Source: Leuconostoc miyukkimchii
Lineage (GTDB): Bacteria; Bacillota; Bacilli; Lactobacillales; Lactobacillaceae
Length of the DNA stretch: 64,000 nt
Direction of reading: 5' to 3'
Assembly: GCF_019656055.1 (NCBI RefSeq)
Contig: NZ_BPKY01000006.1
Location: 1-64,000 of the forward strand
Shown: piece after piece, positions 1 to 10,322 of the stretch
Layout of the letters: each line of letters starts with the position of its first letter
How positions within the stretch are numbered: position 1 is the stretch's first letter
The notes under the pieces: generated by a model
The model's database searches: none
Told to the model about the DNA's origin: nothing
What the model saw: the letters and a program-made list of their open reading frames with translations, nothing else
Translations under genes and position numbers: made by a program

Positions 1-9
1 AGCGGATCA

Positions 10-63
10 AAACAAAACTGGCCGGGAAAACTCCGGTTCAATACCGAAATCTTTCCGACCAGT
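10..63 (-). terminator. Probable terminator of nrdDG
   Basis: Downstream of the nrdG stop, positions 17-25 and 55-63 form a 9-bp stem (one G-U pair), continued inward by a second short hairpin. On the minus strand it is followed by TTTTGTTTT. The long, interrupted stem is unusual for a simple terminator, and it could instead belong to a leader of a gene beyond the window edge. Confidence 0.55.
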
Positions 64-124
64 TAGCTACTTAAATTCCACTCCAATTTTTGGGGTTCAG
101 TTCAGAGAGACTTTTTAACTATTA

Positions 125-724
125 TTAACTTTTAGGCCCATCATCATACTCGTCTGTCCAAAGGACTACTTTTTCATTAGCCAATGAAGCTGGTACATCA
201 ATCATACGTTGATTAGATGATCCCCGAAAACGGAGCTTTAAATCCATTAATGCTTGTATGAATCGACCGTCCACTAACACGTCTATTTCATTCAAAAGTG
301 CCTTTTTGTCGTCAGTTTCATTTAATAATTCATCCCAAGTATAGCCAGTCCACGACCAAATATCCTTAGTTGTACCAAATTCCGCTCTCACACGTCGAGT
401 TAATCGCAAAGCAACCTCAGTATTCAGGAAAGGTTCCCCACCTAATAGTGTCAGCCCTTGAACATATGAATGACTTAAATCCTCAATAATTTTATCTTCT
501 AACTCAGATGTATATTCAAAACCATAATGGAAATTTTGAGCAACAACATTATAACAACCTGGACATAGAAACTTACATCCTGATAAATATATTGAGCAAC
601 GTACACCTGGCCCATCTACCATAATAAATGGTTTATAGTCCGAAACGTAGTTAAGTGACAAGTCTGATGCTTGCCATTCCTTACTCTCTGGTACTGTGAT
701 GCCATTGGCTAGCTTTTTTGCCAT
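125..724 (-). CDS. nrdG: Anaerobic ribonucleotide reductase activating protein NrdG
   Basis: Radical-SAM activase that installs the glycyl radical on NrdD so that ribonucleoside triphosphates can be reduced without oxygen. The 199-aa product has the CX3CX2C iron-sulfur motif (Cys50, Cys54, Cys57, in GCKFLCPGC) and a GGEPF motif at residues 95-99. The family usually has about 155-200 aa, so this is full length. The ATG at 724 has GGAGG 12 nt upstream, and that site lies inside the end of nrdD. The two genes therefore overlap by 44 nt, which suggests translational coupling and one transcript. The start is supported by the ribosome site; a shorter start inside is possible but lacks one. Confidence 0.93.
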   Translation of the reverse strand: MAKKLANGITVPESKEWQASDLSLNYVSDYKPFIMVDGPGVRCSIYLSGCKFLCPGCYNVVAQNFHYGFEYTSELEDKIIEDLSHSYVQGLTLLGGEPFLNTEVALRLTRRVRAEFGTTKDIWSWTGYTWDELLNETDDKKALLNEIDVLVDGRFIQALMDLKLRFRGSSNQRMIDVPASLANEKVVLWTDEYDDGPKS

Positions 725-2855
725 TTGTGTTATTAACCTCCGATTGTGACATATTTTTTACACGTGATGTAATCTCAACATGACGCCCATGAATCATTGG
801 ACGTGCCTGAGGATTTCCAAGGTAACCACATGTTCTCTTAACAACATCACAAGTTTTTGGATCATGATTTCCACATTCAGGACAACAAAATCCACGAGCT
901 GTTGGTTTAAAATCACCTTCAAAACCACATTTGAAACATTTATCAATCGGCGTATTGGTACCTAAATAACCAACATGATCATATGCAAAATCCCATACTG
1001 CTTCTAAAGCCGCTGGATTTTGACGCAAGTTCGGATATTCGCAATAATGAATGAAACCGCCACTTGCATATTTAGGATAATCCTCTTCAAACAATAGCTT
1101 TTCAAATGGATTAGGATGTTTACGGACATCGTAATGGAATGAATTCGTATAATAATCTTTATCCGTTATATCAGGAATTGCTCCAAAACGAGCTTTATCC
1201 AGTTCACAGAAACGATCTGTTAAGGATTCAGCGGGTGTTGAATAAACGGAATAATGATAGCCATCTTCTGATTTCCATTGCTTACAAGCATCATTTAAAC
1301 GACGAACAATTTCCACTGTAAAATCATGCGCTTCCTGATTTTGTTCCCAATCTGGACCAAAGAAATAAGTGCCTACTTCATACAAACCAATATATCCTAA
1401 TGATATCGTTGCCCGACCATTTTTAAACAGCTCATCAACGTTTTCATTGTCTGTCATCATTTTTCCAAATGCCCCATTTTTGTACAAAATAGGTGCATTT
1501 GCGGGAATTGCCTCTTTTGTCCGTGCCAATTTAAATTGTAACGCTTGTTTAGCTAAATCTAAACGTTCATTTAGTATTTTCCAAAATAATGCTTTGTCGC
1601 CATGAGATTGCAATGCGATACGTGGAATGTTCAAGGTCACAACACCTAAATTCATACGTCCTTCATTCACCTCAACACCTTGATCATTGCGCCATCCCTG
1701 CAAAAATGATCGACATCCCATCGGCGCTTTAAATGAACCAGTTAATTCAACAATTTTTTCATAATTTAAGACATCAGGATACATGCGTTTTGAAGAACAT
1801 TCAACTGCTAACTTTTTGATATCATAATTCGGATCTGTTGCAGCCATATTAACCCCACGTTTTAGAGAAAAAACCAGTTTTGGGAAAATAGCAGTTCGGT
1901 GATCCGGACCAATACCTTGAATCCGAATCTTAAATATTGATTTTTGTATTTCTCGTTGAATCCAATTGGTTCCTAGACCAAATCCAAGTGTCGTAAACGG
2001 TGTTTGTCCTTGTGCTGATGCCAATGTATTAACTTCATATTCCAACGCTTGCATGGCATCATAAATATCTTTTTTAGTGGCAGCTTCTGCATATGCTACG
2101 CGCCGATCCGCTTGCACATAAATCTCAGCATTTTTGAGATGTTTTTGATAATTCATTTCAGCATACGGTGCTAACAATTCATCAGCACGGTTAATTGATG
2201 TGCCGCCATATTGAGAGGATGCAACATTTGCTATAATTTGTGCCATTTGTGCTGTGGCAGTGCCAATAGACTTCGGTGTTTCGACCTGAGCATTGCCCAT
2301 TGTGTAGCCGTTTTTAAACATGTAATCAAAATCAACTAAACAACAATTTGTCATTGGTCCAAGCGGTGTATAGTCTAAATCATGCCAATGTAGATCGCCA
2401 CGCATATGTGCTTTGGCAACTATCTCAGGCATCATTGTTAAACCTTTTGATTTACCAACCATGCCAGCTGTTAAATCACGAAAAGTATTAAATACCTGTG
2501 AATCTTTGTTAGCATTTTCATGCATGGTTTTATCTTCTTGATTAACTAGTGAACTTAGTTTATTTTCTGGGTCGATTGCCCATTCCCATGCCTGTTTGTT
2601 TGTTTCATGCACAGACTTAAAAGATTGTGCAGCTTCTGGTGCTAAACTTTCTAGCTGAGACAAAATAGTCTCATAAACATCTGCCGTAGTTAAATTAAGT
2701 TCTTCAGATTGAGATGTGACTGTCGCTATAATGGCCTCATATGTCTCATGATCAATATTGAGCATGTCGAGGACTAATTTAACCTTATACGGCTGAAAAT
2801 CTACTGTTTTTCCGGAATTTTTTATAATGGTTGTTGTTAAATTAACTGTACTCAT
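681..2855 (-). CDS. nrdD: Anaerobic ribonucleoside-triphosphate reductase NrdD
   Basis: Class III ribonucleotide reductase, a glycyl-radical enzyme supplying dNTPs under anoxia. The 724-aa protein has an N-terminal ATP-cone-like segment (first ~100 aa), the 10-stranded barrel core, and a C-terminal zinc site (CFKCG, then CCPEC). The radical loop RTCGYLGN carries the Gly that is activated by NrdG. The ATG at 2855 is preferred over an in-frame start 63 nt upstream, because GGGGAAG precedes it at 12 nt and the protein then begins MSTVNLTT. It is the first gene of nrdD-nrdG. A consensus promoter lies about 85-115 nt upstream. Confidence 0.96.
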   Translation of the reverse strand: MSTVNLTTTIIKNSGKTVDFQPYKVKLVLDMLNIDHETYEAIIATVTSQSEELNLTTADVYETILSQLESLAPEAAQSFKSVHETNKQAWEWAIDPENKLSSLVNQEDKTMHENANKDSQVFNTFRDLTAGMVGKSKGLTMMPEIVAKAHMRGDLHWHDLDYTPLGPMTNCCLVDFDYMFKNGYTMGNAQVETPKSIGTATAQMAQIIANVASSQYGGTSINRADELLAPYAEMNYQKHLKNAEIYVQADRRVAYAEAATKKDIYDAMQALEYEVNTLASAQGQTPFTTLGFGLGTNWIQREIQKSIFKIRIQGIGPDHRTAIFPKLVFSLKRGVNMAATDPNYDIKKLAVECSSKRMYPDVLNYEKIVELTGSFKAPMGCRSFLQGWRNDQGVEVNEGRMNLGVVTLNIPRIALQSHGDKALFWKILNERLDLAKQALQFKLARTKEAIPANAPILYKNGAFGKMMTDNENVDELFKNGRATISLGYIGLYEVGTYFFGPDWEQNQEAHDFTVEIVRRLNDACKQWKSEDGYHYSVYSTPAESLTDRFCELDKARFGAIPDITDKDYYTNSFHYDVRKHPNPFEKLLFEEDYPKYASGGFIHYCEYPNLRQNPAALEAVWDFAYDHVGYLGTNTPIDKCFKCGFEGDFKPTARGFCCPECGNHDPKTCDVVKRTCGYLGNPQARPMIHGRHVEITSRVKNMSQSEVNNTNGKKASQWHHSTRE

Positions 2856-2940
2856 ATTAATGATATACTTCCCCTTTTTAATACAAAATATGTGGATTTT
2901 AAAAAGATAAATTGACATGAATTGTATGGCTGTATTTAGA

Positions 2941-2970
2941 ATTATGCGCGCTTTATGCTATTCTTGTCAA
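2941..2970 (-). promoter_or_regulatory. Promoter of nrdDG
   Basis: On the minus strand, TTGACA (2965-2970) is separated by 18 nt from CATAAT (2941-2946), a near-consensus sigma-A promoter with transcription starting near 2934. The rest of the gap between nrdD and alsS (about 2975-3210) shows no gene. An ACAC/GTGT arrangement just upstream is too weak to call an NrdR box. Confidence 0.75.
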
Positions 2971-3213
2971 ACACCTGTTCTGTGTATAAACATACATTGA
3001 TAACGACCCTTTTCAAAAAAAATTAGGTAACTAAATACTACAAGGACTATGTTTATTTCAATAATTGATTTCAAACATAATTATTCATTATTTTTTGTAA
3101 GCATGAGCAACAGTGTTGTACTAACAGTATTTTAAAATTCATTACTATGTTCAGTAGTGCATAAGCAAAAATATGTCATTTTCTTTACAATTACAGAGAA
3201 AATCATATTTAAC

Positions 3214-3252
3214 AAAAAAAGAGCAAGCTTATACATAAGCTTGCTCTTTTTT
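3214..3252 (-). terminator. Terminator of alsS
   Basis: A perfect 11-bp stem (3221-3231 with 3236-3246), a 4-nt loop, and A/T tracts on both sides. It follows the alsS stop on the minus strand and could also work in the other direction. Confidence 0.9.
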
Positions 3253-3289
3253 AAAGTTTGGATACAAAAACAATAGTTAAATTGAGCGT

Positions 3290-4975
3290 TTAACCTTCTG
3301 ACTCAATCAATTGTGAAGCTAATTCGTAATTGTGGGAATAATCAACTGGAATGTCGACAACCACGGGACCCTGAGTCGCAAATGCCTCATCTAATACAGC
3401 GTCAAGTTCAGCTGGTGTATTTACACGCAATCCCTTGGCACCAAAGCTTTCAGCATATTTTACTAAATCAATATTTCCAAAATCAACACCGGCTGATGCA
3501 CCATCATACTTCAGTTCTTCTTGGAATTTAACCATATCATAATGTGCATTATCATTCCATACAATATGAACGGTGTTTAGGTTGAGACGGACAGCTGTTT
3601 CTAATTCCATTGCTGAAAAGAAAAATCCACCATCACCAGATACAGAAACTGATTTCACATTGGGACGCACCATCGCTGCTGTTAAAGACCATGGTAAACC
3701 AACACCAAGTGTCTGCATACCATTTGAAATTAAGAAATGGCGCGCAACATATGACTTGAAATGACGAGCCATCCAAATATAATGTGATCCAATATCAGTT
3801 GAAACCGTCATATCATCTGTTACATGTGCTTGAATTGACTTAATAACACTCAAAGGATGATTAAGATTACCTTCGGCTGGTGTATATTTAGGTTCATCTG
3901 ATAACTTCAAATCTGCTTTTAGAGCACGCAATATTCCTTGGCTAACCTCAGGCAATTGGTACCCTGCAATCCGACTTGTTAACAAACTGATACTTTGTGC
4001 TATATCACCAACTAATTGTCGTTGTGGTACGAAATTATTATCTATTTGTACTGGGAATGTATCTAACGCTACAATGTTAAGATTATTTTCTTTATTCCAA
4101 TTACGTGGCTCATATTCGATGGCATCATAACCTAATGTAATAACCAAATCAGATTGTTGAAGCAACTTATCACCTGTTTGATTACGGAATAGCCCAATTC
4201 TTCCAAAGAATGCTGTTTCTTCCAATTCGCGAGGAATAACCCCTGCACCTTGGAAAGTTTCTACAACAGGCAAATTCACTTGATCTAATAACGTGTGCAA
4301 TGCAGCAACAGATTGATCATCTGAAGCACGCGCACCAACCAATAATACTGGTAACTTAGCTTGCTTAATTTGCTCAGCTAACCAATCCAAATCAGTAATC
4401 GCAGCTGCGCCCTGCTTTGCGGCAGGCACCTGCTCTAATGCCTCAATATCAACAGGTGCATCATCGATATCTTGTGGCAATGACACAAATGCCGCACCCC
4501 TTTTAACGCCATTAGCAGCAGAAAAAGCATTGGCTAAAATTTCTGAAATATTATTAGGATCTTGTATTTCTGAACTAAAGTTTGTAATTGGACTAAACAA
4601 CGCAACTGAATTTGTTGATTGATGTGTCAGACGATAAAGGTCTTTACGTGGTACTTGTCCGCCAATGGCTACAACTGCATCACTTTCAGCACTTGCTGTC
4701 ATCAATCCAGTGACAAGATTACCAACACCAGGACCAGATGTTGCGATGACAACACCGGTTTTACCTGTAATACGTGCAAAAGCTTGTGCCATAAAAGCAG
4801 CATTTTGTTCATGACGTGTCACAATTAATTTAGGGACTTTTTGTCCTAAGCTAGGATGTTCCAATGCTTCAAATAAGCGATCTATTTTAGCACCAGGAAT
4901 ACCAAAGACTAAGTCAACACCATGGTTAACCAAACTATTGACGACAATATCTGCACCATATTTTTGTTCTGACAT
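3290..4975 (-). CDS. alsS: Catabolic acetolactate synthase AlsS
   Basis: Thiamine-diphosphate enzyme condensing two pyruvates to 2-acetolactate, the precursor of acetoin and diacetyl in lactic acid bacteria. The 561-aa length and the opening YGADIVVNSLVNHGVDLVFG match the FAD-independent catabolic family. The catalytic Glu is at about residue 56 (TRHEQNAAF), and the TPP/Mg motif GDGGFFF...N is in the C-terminal third. No regulatory ilvN subunit lies next to it, which also points to the catabolic enzyme. It is monocistronic, with its own promoter and terminator. The ATG at 4975 has no adjacent Shine-Dalgarno. The nearest one is 65 nt upstream, across a possible hairpin (see the leader entry). 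Confidence 0.94.
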   Translation of the reverse strand: MSEQKYGADIVVNSLVNHGVDLVFGIPGAKIDRLFEALEHPSLGQKVPKLIVTRHEQNAAFMAQAFARITGKTGVVIATSGPGVGNLVTGLMTASAESDAVVAIGGQVPRKDLYRLTHQSTNSVALFSPITNFSSEIQDPNNISEILANAFSAANGVKRGAAFVSLPQDIDDAPVDIEALEQVPAAKQGAAAITDLDWLAEQIKQAKLPVLLVGARASDDQSVAALHTLLDQVNLPVVETFQGAGVIPRELEETAFFGRIGLFRNQTGDKLLQQSDLVITLGYDAIEYEPRNWNKENNLNIVALDTFPVQIDNNFVPQRQLVGDIAQSISLLTSRIAGYQLPEVSQGILRALKADLKLSDEPKYTPAEGNLNHPLSVIKSIQAHVTDDMTVSTDIGSHYIWMARHFKSYVARHFLISNGMQTLGVGLPWSLTAAMVRPNVKSVSVSGDGGFFFSAMELETAVRLNLNTVHIVWNDNAHYDMVKFQEELKYDGASAGVDFGNIDLVKYAESFGAKGLRVNTPAELDAVLDEAFATQGPVVVDIPVDYSHNYELASQLIESEG

Positions 4976-5044
4976 ATTACATTAAGAGCGGACGTTTCGT
5001 GTGTGATGACAAGACAAGAACGCGTTGCGTCGCTCATTTCCTCC
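4976..5044 (-). promoter_or_regulatory. Structured spacer between alsS Shine-Dalgarno and start
   Basis: GGAGG lies at 5040-5044, but the alsS ATG is at 4975 and the frame is closed by a TAA just upstream (4982-4984). Between them GAGCG-ACG can pair with CGT-C-CGCTC (5028-5035 with 4986-4994, one bulge). Folding leaves about 4+10 unpaired nt between Shine-Dalgarno and ATG. An ATG immediately after GGAGG opens a 42-codon frame out of phase with alsS. This is the weakest hairpin of the set, and a leader peptide is the alternative. Confidence 0.5.
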
Positions 5045-5064
5045 ATACTTTATTCAATAAACAT

Positions 5065-5095
5065 ATCATAGCACTTTTTAGTATCTTATTGCCAA
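5065..5095 (-). promoter_or_regulatory. Promoter of alsS
   Basis: TTGGCA (5090-5095), a 19-nt spacer and an extended -10, TGC-TATGAT (5065-5070), on the minus strand. The expected transcript start is near 5058. Confidence 0.55.
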
Positions 5096-5169
5096 CTAAA
5101 CATTGTGAAACTTGTCTTTATATCAGCACTTAAAAATTCACAACGCTTCTAAACAATATTTCCGACACA

Positions 5170-5199
5170 AAAAAAGTTCACTTCAAAGTGAACTTTTTA
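5170..5199 (-). terminator. Terminator of obgE
   Basis: An 8-bp inverted repeat, GTTCACTT/AAGTGAAC (5176-5183 with 5186-5193), is flanked by A5 and T5, immediately after the obgE stop. Confidence 0.88.
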
Positions 5200-5213
5200 A
5201 TTATTTAAATTGC

Positions 5214-6533
5214 TTAATCACTGAATTCAAAAACAAAATCTGAATCGCTAATACGCACATCGTCGCCATCTTTAGCGCCTGCTTTACGCAATGCATCATC
5301 TACACCCATATGTCGTAATTGTCGACCAAAACGCATAATGGTAGCATCACGTTGGATGTTAGTCATCAAGAATAGTTTCTCAACTTCTGCACCACCAACA
5401 ATCCATTGTTCACTCTCTTCAGACCATTCAACAGTGAAATCATGCTTTTCTGGTTTAAAGCCATATGTCTTTTCGCTAGCAACAGTTTCATCAACCACAC
5501 GATAGCTTTCAGGAGCTGGTGCAGTTGCTAACATGTCTGCTGTTAATCTCATCAAATCTTGTATACCATCTCGCGTTAGTGCTGAAATAGGCATTATTTC
5601 AGGTTGCGCTGGCAAACCAGACTCAGCAGCAACTTCCTCACGGAATTTAACTAAGTTTTCATCAGAATCAGGCATATCCATTTTTGTTGGAACCACAATT
5701 TGTGGACGATTCAAAATTGTTTCATCATACTGCTTTAATTCCGCTAATATTTTACGATACTGAGTATATGGATCAGTCCCTTCAATACCTGACATGTCAA
5801 CTAAATGCAGCACAACTTTTGTTCGTTCAACGTGTCGTAAAAATTGGAATCCTAAACCGATACCTTGTGACGCGCCCTCAATTAATCCAGGCAAATCAGC
5901 GACCACAAAATCACGTTCATCATCCAAACGTACCATCCCAATATTTGGCGACAACGTTGTAAAATGATAAGCTGCTACTTTTGGCTTAGCATTTGAAATA
6001 ACTGATAGTAATGTTGACTTACCCGCTGATGGGAAACCAACTAAACCAACGTCCGCCAGTACTTTTAATTCTAATTTCAAGTTGCGAACAATACCTGGCT
6101 CACCATTTTCTGATAGTTCAGGTGCTGGGTTAGCCGATGTCGCAAAATGAATATTTCCGCGGCCACCACGACCACCTTTGGCAACTAAAAGTTCTTGCCC
6201 ATTTTCAAGTAAATCACCTAAAATTTCGCCTGTATCTGCGTCCTTAACAGTTGTTCCTTGTGGCACTTTGATATAACGATCGTCAGATGATGCACCTGTC
6301 ATGCCTTTAGTGCCACCGTTACCGCCTGGTTGTGCTTTAAAATGGCGATTATATCGAAAGTCCATTAAAGTACGTAGTCCTTCATCTACCTTAAAGATGA
6401 TTGAACCACCATTGCCGCCATCACCACCAAAGGGTCCCCCCATTGCAACGAACTTTTCATGACGAAACGATACAATACCGTCGCCACCTTTTCCAGCTTT
6501 TACTTCAATTTCTGCTTGATCTACGAATGCCAT
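5214..6533 (-). CDS. obgE: GTPase ObgE/CgtA
   Basis: Essential P-loop GTPase that associates with the 50S ribosomal subunit and takes part in ribosome maturation and stress control. The 439-aa protein has the glycine-rich Obg fold (about 1-160), a G domain with [19 protein letters not shown] and a TKMD nucleotide-specificity motif, and a C-terminal OCT domain. The start [11 protein letters not shown] is the family's conserved start, so the ATG at 6533 is secure. No Shine-Dalgarno is next to it; AAGGAG is 46 nt upstream beyond a 12-bp hairpin. It is monocistronic, with its own promoter and terminator. Confidence 0.97.
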   Translation of the reverse strand: MAFVDQAEIEVKAGKGGDGIVSFRHEKFVAMGGPFGGDGGNGGSIIFKVDEGLRTLMDFRYNRHFKAQPGGNGGTKGMTGASSDDRYIKVPQGTTVKDADTGEILGDLLENGQELLVAKGGRGGRGNIHFATSANPAPELSENGEPGIVRNLKLELKVLADVGLVGFPSAGKSTLLSVISNAKPKVAAYHFTTLSPNIGMVRLDDERDFVVADLPGLIEGASQGIGLGFQFLRHVERTKVVLHLVDMSGIEGTDPYTQYRKILAELKQYDETILNRPQIVVPTKMDMPDSDENLVKFREEVAAESGLPAQPEIMPISALTRDGIQDLMRLTADMLATAPAPESYRVVDETVASEKTYGFKPEKHDFTVEWSEESEQWIVGGAEVEKLFLMTNIQRDATIMRFGRQLRHMGVDDALRKAGAKDGDDVRISDSDFVFEFSD

Positions 6534-6584
6534 AGTAGTTAGAGTTCGATATGATTTTAAATCATATCAAACACGTTTCTCCTT
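6534..6584 (-). promoter_or_regulatory. 12-bp hairpin between obgE Shine-Dalgarno and start
   Basis: AAGGAG (6579-6584) and the conserved ATG (6533) are separated by 45 nt. Positions 6561-6572 pair with 6544-6555 (12 bp, one G-U, 5-nt loop). Only 6 nt upstream and 10 nt downstream of the stem stay unpaired, so folding brings the ribosome site to 16 nt. A GTG next to the Shine-Dalgarno is out of frame and closes at a TAA 8 nt before the real ATG. There is no U-tract, so it is not a terminator. Confidence 0.8.
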
Positions 6585-6623
6585 GTCTGCTCACACATAT
6601 GAGCTTGCGATGATTAATACTCT

Positions 6624-6652
6624 AGTTTACCATATAAACGGTGTTATGCCAA
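6624..6652 (-). promoter_or_regulatory. Promoter of obgE
   Basis: TTGGCA (6647-6652), 17 nt, and an extended -10, TGG-TAAACT (6624-6629), on the minus strand. The predicted leader of about 84 nt also carries a small GCTCA/TGAGC hairpin before the Shine-Dalgarno. Confidence 0.7.
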
Positions 6653-6668
6653 TAGAAGCCATATTCGA

Positions 6669-8462
6669 CTAATTACCCGTTATTAAACTCATATGAATTA
6701 CACGTGCTAGTTTTTCATTAATGCCTATCGCTTGTAACTCAGCTGTTGAGGCAGAAGCAATTTTTGGTAATGAGCCAAACTCACGTAATAATTTTTGACG
6801 GGTTTTTGGTCCAACACCACTAATCGTGTCTAACCTTGATGCAAGTGAGTTTTTGCTTCGTAATTGTCTATGGAAATTAATCGCAAATCTGTGCACTTCT
6901 TCCTGAACGCGTTGAATTAAAAAGAATCCTTCAGATTGTTTGTTAAGACTGACAATTTCCGCTGTTTTACCATCAATTAAATCAGCCGTTTTATGTTTGT
7001 CATTTTTAACCATAGCTGCTATTGGTACACGTGTTAAGCCTAATTCATCAATTAAAACCTCTTTGGCAGCATGCAACTGAATTTCGCCACCATCCATTAA
7101 AATCAAATCAGGCATCGTTCCGCCTTCTTTCAAAATACGTGAATAACGACGGCGTATGACTTCTTGTGTTTCAGTCCATTCATCCGCATGATCAACTGAT
7201 TTTATTTTATATTTACGATACAAATCTTTATTGGGTACACCATCATCAAATACAACCATGGCACTAACAATTTCTGTGCCTTGTGTATGCGAATGATCAA
7301 ATGCTTCAATACGTTTTCCCATAGGAATGTGCAATGCATCTGTAATTTCTCGCATCGCTCCAGTTGTTTTTTTCTCATTAAGTTGCATTAAACGAAACTT
7401 TTCTTCCAACGCAATACGTGCATTTTTCTTAGCCAAATCCATCAAATCTTTCTTTTCCCCACGAACTGGCGTTCGAACAGGTACTTCTAGTATTTCAGTT
7501 AAAGCAGCTATATTAATGCCATGCGGCACAAGTACCTCATGTGGTTTTTGAATATTTCGTTGTGCATAAAATTGTTGGATAAAATTCATAACTTCTTCAT
7601 CTTCTGAACCAACAACTGAAAAAGTTTGTTTGAATTGACGAATTAATCGTGCCTGACGTAGAAAAAACACTTCTACTGTCATCCACCCTTTATCTAAATA
7701 GTAATTAAACAAGTCTCTTGGTGTTGTATCTTTAGATAATACACGTTGACTTTCAACTGTTTCATCAATGTACTTCAATTGATCTCTTAAATCTGCAGCA
7801 CGCTCAAATTCCAATGTTTCTGCAGCACGTTGCATTTTTTCAGTAATAATTTTTTTTACTGCTGCCGTATTACCATCCAAAAAATGTTTGATACGGTTAA
7901 TCTGTTCGTCATATGTGCTTGTTGGTACTTCGTGCCAACAAGGACCTAAACATTGTCCCATATTATAATACAAACAAGGGCGACCTTGAAAGCCATTACA
8001 ACGTCGCAAAGGATAATTTTTTTCTAAAAAGCGTAGCGTCTCTTGCGCGGCATAAACGTTAGGATATGGTCCAAAGTAAAAGCCACCATCTTTTTTGACT
8101 TCATTAACTAACGCCATTTTAGGATTACGCTCTTTCGTAATCTTAATATAAGGATATCCGGTACCATATTTCAAACGAATATTATAGTATGGCTTATATT
8201 TTTTGATCAGCTCATTTTCTAGCAAAAAGGCTTCTTTATCAGAATTTGTAACTATAAAATCAAAATCAACAATGTTTTGAACGAGCTCAGCTGTTTTGCC
8301 ATTATGGTCTTGCTTAAAATAAGATCGCACACGATTTTTAAGATTTTTTGCCTTACCAACATAAATAATCTTACCGTTGTGATCTTTCATTTGATATGAC
8401 CCAGGTTCTGCAGGGAGTAACGCGAGTTTTTGTTCAATGTGTTGTGAGGGATTTGCTAACAT
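6669..8462 (-). CDS. uvrC: UvrABC excinuclease subunit UvrC
   Basis: Nuclease subunit of nucleotide excision repair, which cuts on both sides of a lesion marked by UvrA/UvrB. The 597-aa protein has an N-terminal GIY-YIG domain (PGSYQMKD...IIYVGKAKNLKNRVRSYF), a UVR segment near residues 205-240, the RNase H-like C-terminal nuclease region (HSHTQGTEIV...DGG) and terminal helix-hairpin-helix motifs (SGVGPKTRQKLLREFGSL). The start MLANPSQHIEQKLALLP is the usual position for the family. No Shine-Dalgarno precedes it. Instead, an extended -10 box ends 6 nt before the ATG, so the mRNA is probably leaderless. Confidence 0.96.
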   Translation of the reverse strand: MLANPSQHIEQKLALLPAEPGSYQMKDHNGKIIYVGKAKNLKNRVRSYFKQDHNGKTAELVQNIVDFDFIVTNSDKEAFLLENELIKKYKPYYNIRLKYGTGYPYIKITKERNPKMALVNEVKKDGGFYFGPYPNVYAAQETLRFLEKNYPLRRCNGFQGRPCLYYNMGQCLGPCWHEVPTSTYDEQINRIKHFLDGNTAAVKKIITEKMQRAAETLEFERAADLRDQLKYIDETVESQRVLSKDTTPRDLFNYYLDKGWMTVEVFFLRQARLIRQFKQTFSVVGSEDEEVMNFIQQFYAQRNIQKPHEVLVPHGINIAALTEILEVPVRTPVRGEKKDLMDLAKKNARIALEEKFRLMQLNEKKTTGAMREITDALHIPMGKRIEAFDHSHTQGTEIVSAMVVFDDGVPNKDLYRKYKIKSVDHADEWTETQEVIRRRYSRILKEGGTMPDLILMDGGEIQLHAAKEVLIDELGLTRVPIAAMVKNDKHKTADLIDGKTAEIVSLNKQSEGFFLIQRVQEEVHRFAINFHRQLRSKNSLASRLDTISGVGPKTRQKLLREFGSLPKIASASTAELQAIGINEKLARVIHMSLITGN

Positions 8463-8468
8463 AATTAC

Positions 8469-8477
8469 ATTATACCA
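8469..8477 (-). promoter_or_regulatory. Extended -10 giving a leaderless uvrC mRNA
   Basis: TGG-TATAAT on the minus strand (TATAAT at 8469-8474) is followed by 6 nt and then the uvrC ATG. Transcription should start at or within 1 nt of the A of ATG. No clear -35 is visible, which is usual for extended -10 promoters. It sits directly behind the pyrG terminator. Confidence 0.75.
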
Positions 8478-8503
8478 AGCTATAGAGATAATTTGTTCGA
8501 AAA

Positions 8504-8528
8504 TAAAAACACGCGTTTGCGTGTTTTT
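8504..8528 (-). terminator. Terminator of pyrG
   Basis: ACACGC/GCGTGT stem (8509-8514 with 8519-8524), a 4-nt loop and A/T flanks, directly after the pyrG stop. Confidence 0.85.
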
Positions 8529-8539
8529 AAAATTAACTT

Positions 8540-10165
<1,626 letters not shown>

Positions 10166-10214
10166 TCATGATTTTCAGCGCAGGCGCGCTTGCAACGTTT
10201 TAGGGGTAAAAATA

Positions 10215-10278
10215 AATTAGAAAAGCCCCCAAGAACAACTTGGGAGCTTTTAACGTCTGTCCCATTAAATGGGAGCCC
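10215..10278 (-). promoter_or_regulatory. pyrG CTP-sensing attenuator leader
   Basis: The predicted transcript begins GGGCTCCC at 10278. About 30-50 nt later a 9-bp terminator stem (10239-10247 with 10225-10233, 5-nt loop) begins GCTCCC on its 5' arm and ends in TTTT. In Bacillus subtilis low CTP makes RNA polymerase stutter at the initial Gs, and the added G-tract pairs with this CU-rich arm to form an antiterminator. All sequence elements of that mechanism are here; operation in this organism is inferred. Confidence 0.85.
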
Positions 10279-10284
10279 TAATAT

Positions 10285-10313
10285 ATAATACAGATTTAAC
10301 CTGTTTTTGTCAA
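10285..10313 (-). promoter_or_regulatory. Promoter of pyrG
   Basis: TTGACA (10308-10313), 17 nt, TATTAT (10285-10290), then six nt to a GGG start at 10278. It directly abuts the rlmCD stop codon, so upstream operon transcripts also run into the attenuator. Confidence 0.88.
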
Positions 10314-10322
10314 ACTTTTTAA

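Noticed and set aside
1139-1605. Plus-strand ORFs of 60-80 codons inside nrdD
   Set aside because: Antisense shadows of a strongly conserved gene without ribosome sites.
2966-3000. NrdR-box-like sequence upstream of nrdD
   Set aside because: Only an ACAC/GTGT pair, 15 nt instead of 16, with a poor core match to the NrdR consensus.
4900-5037. A 42-codon ORF with a GGAGG site overlapping the alsS start
   Set aside because: Out of frame, GGAGG only 2 nt from its ATG, and no known peptide. Treated as part of the hairpin-bridge question, not as a gene.
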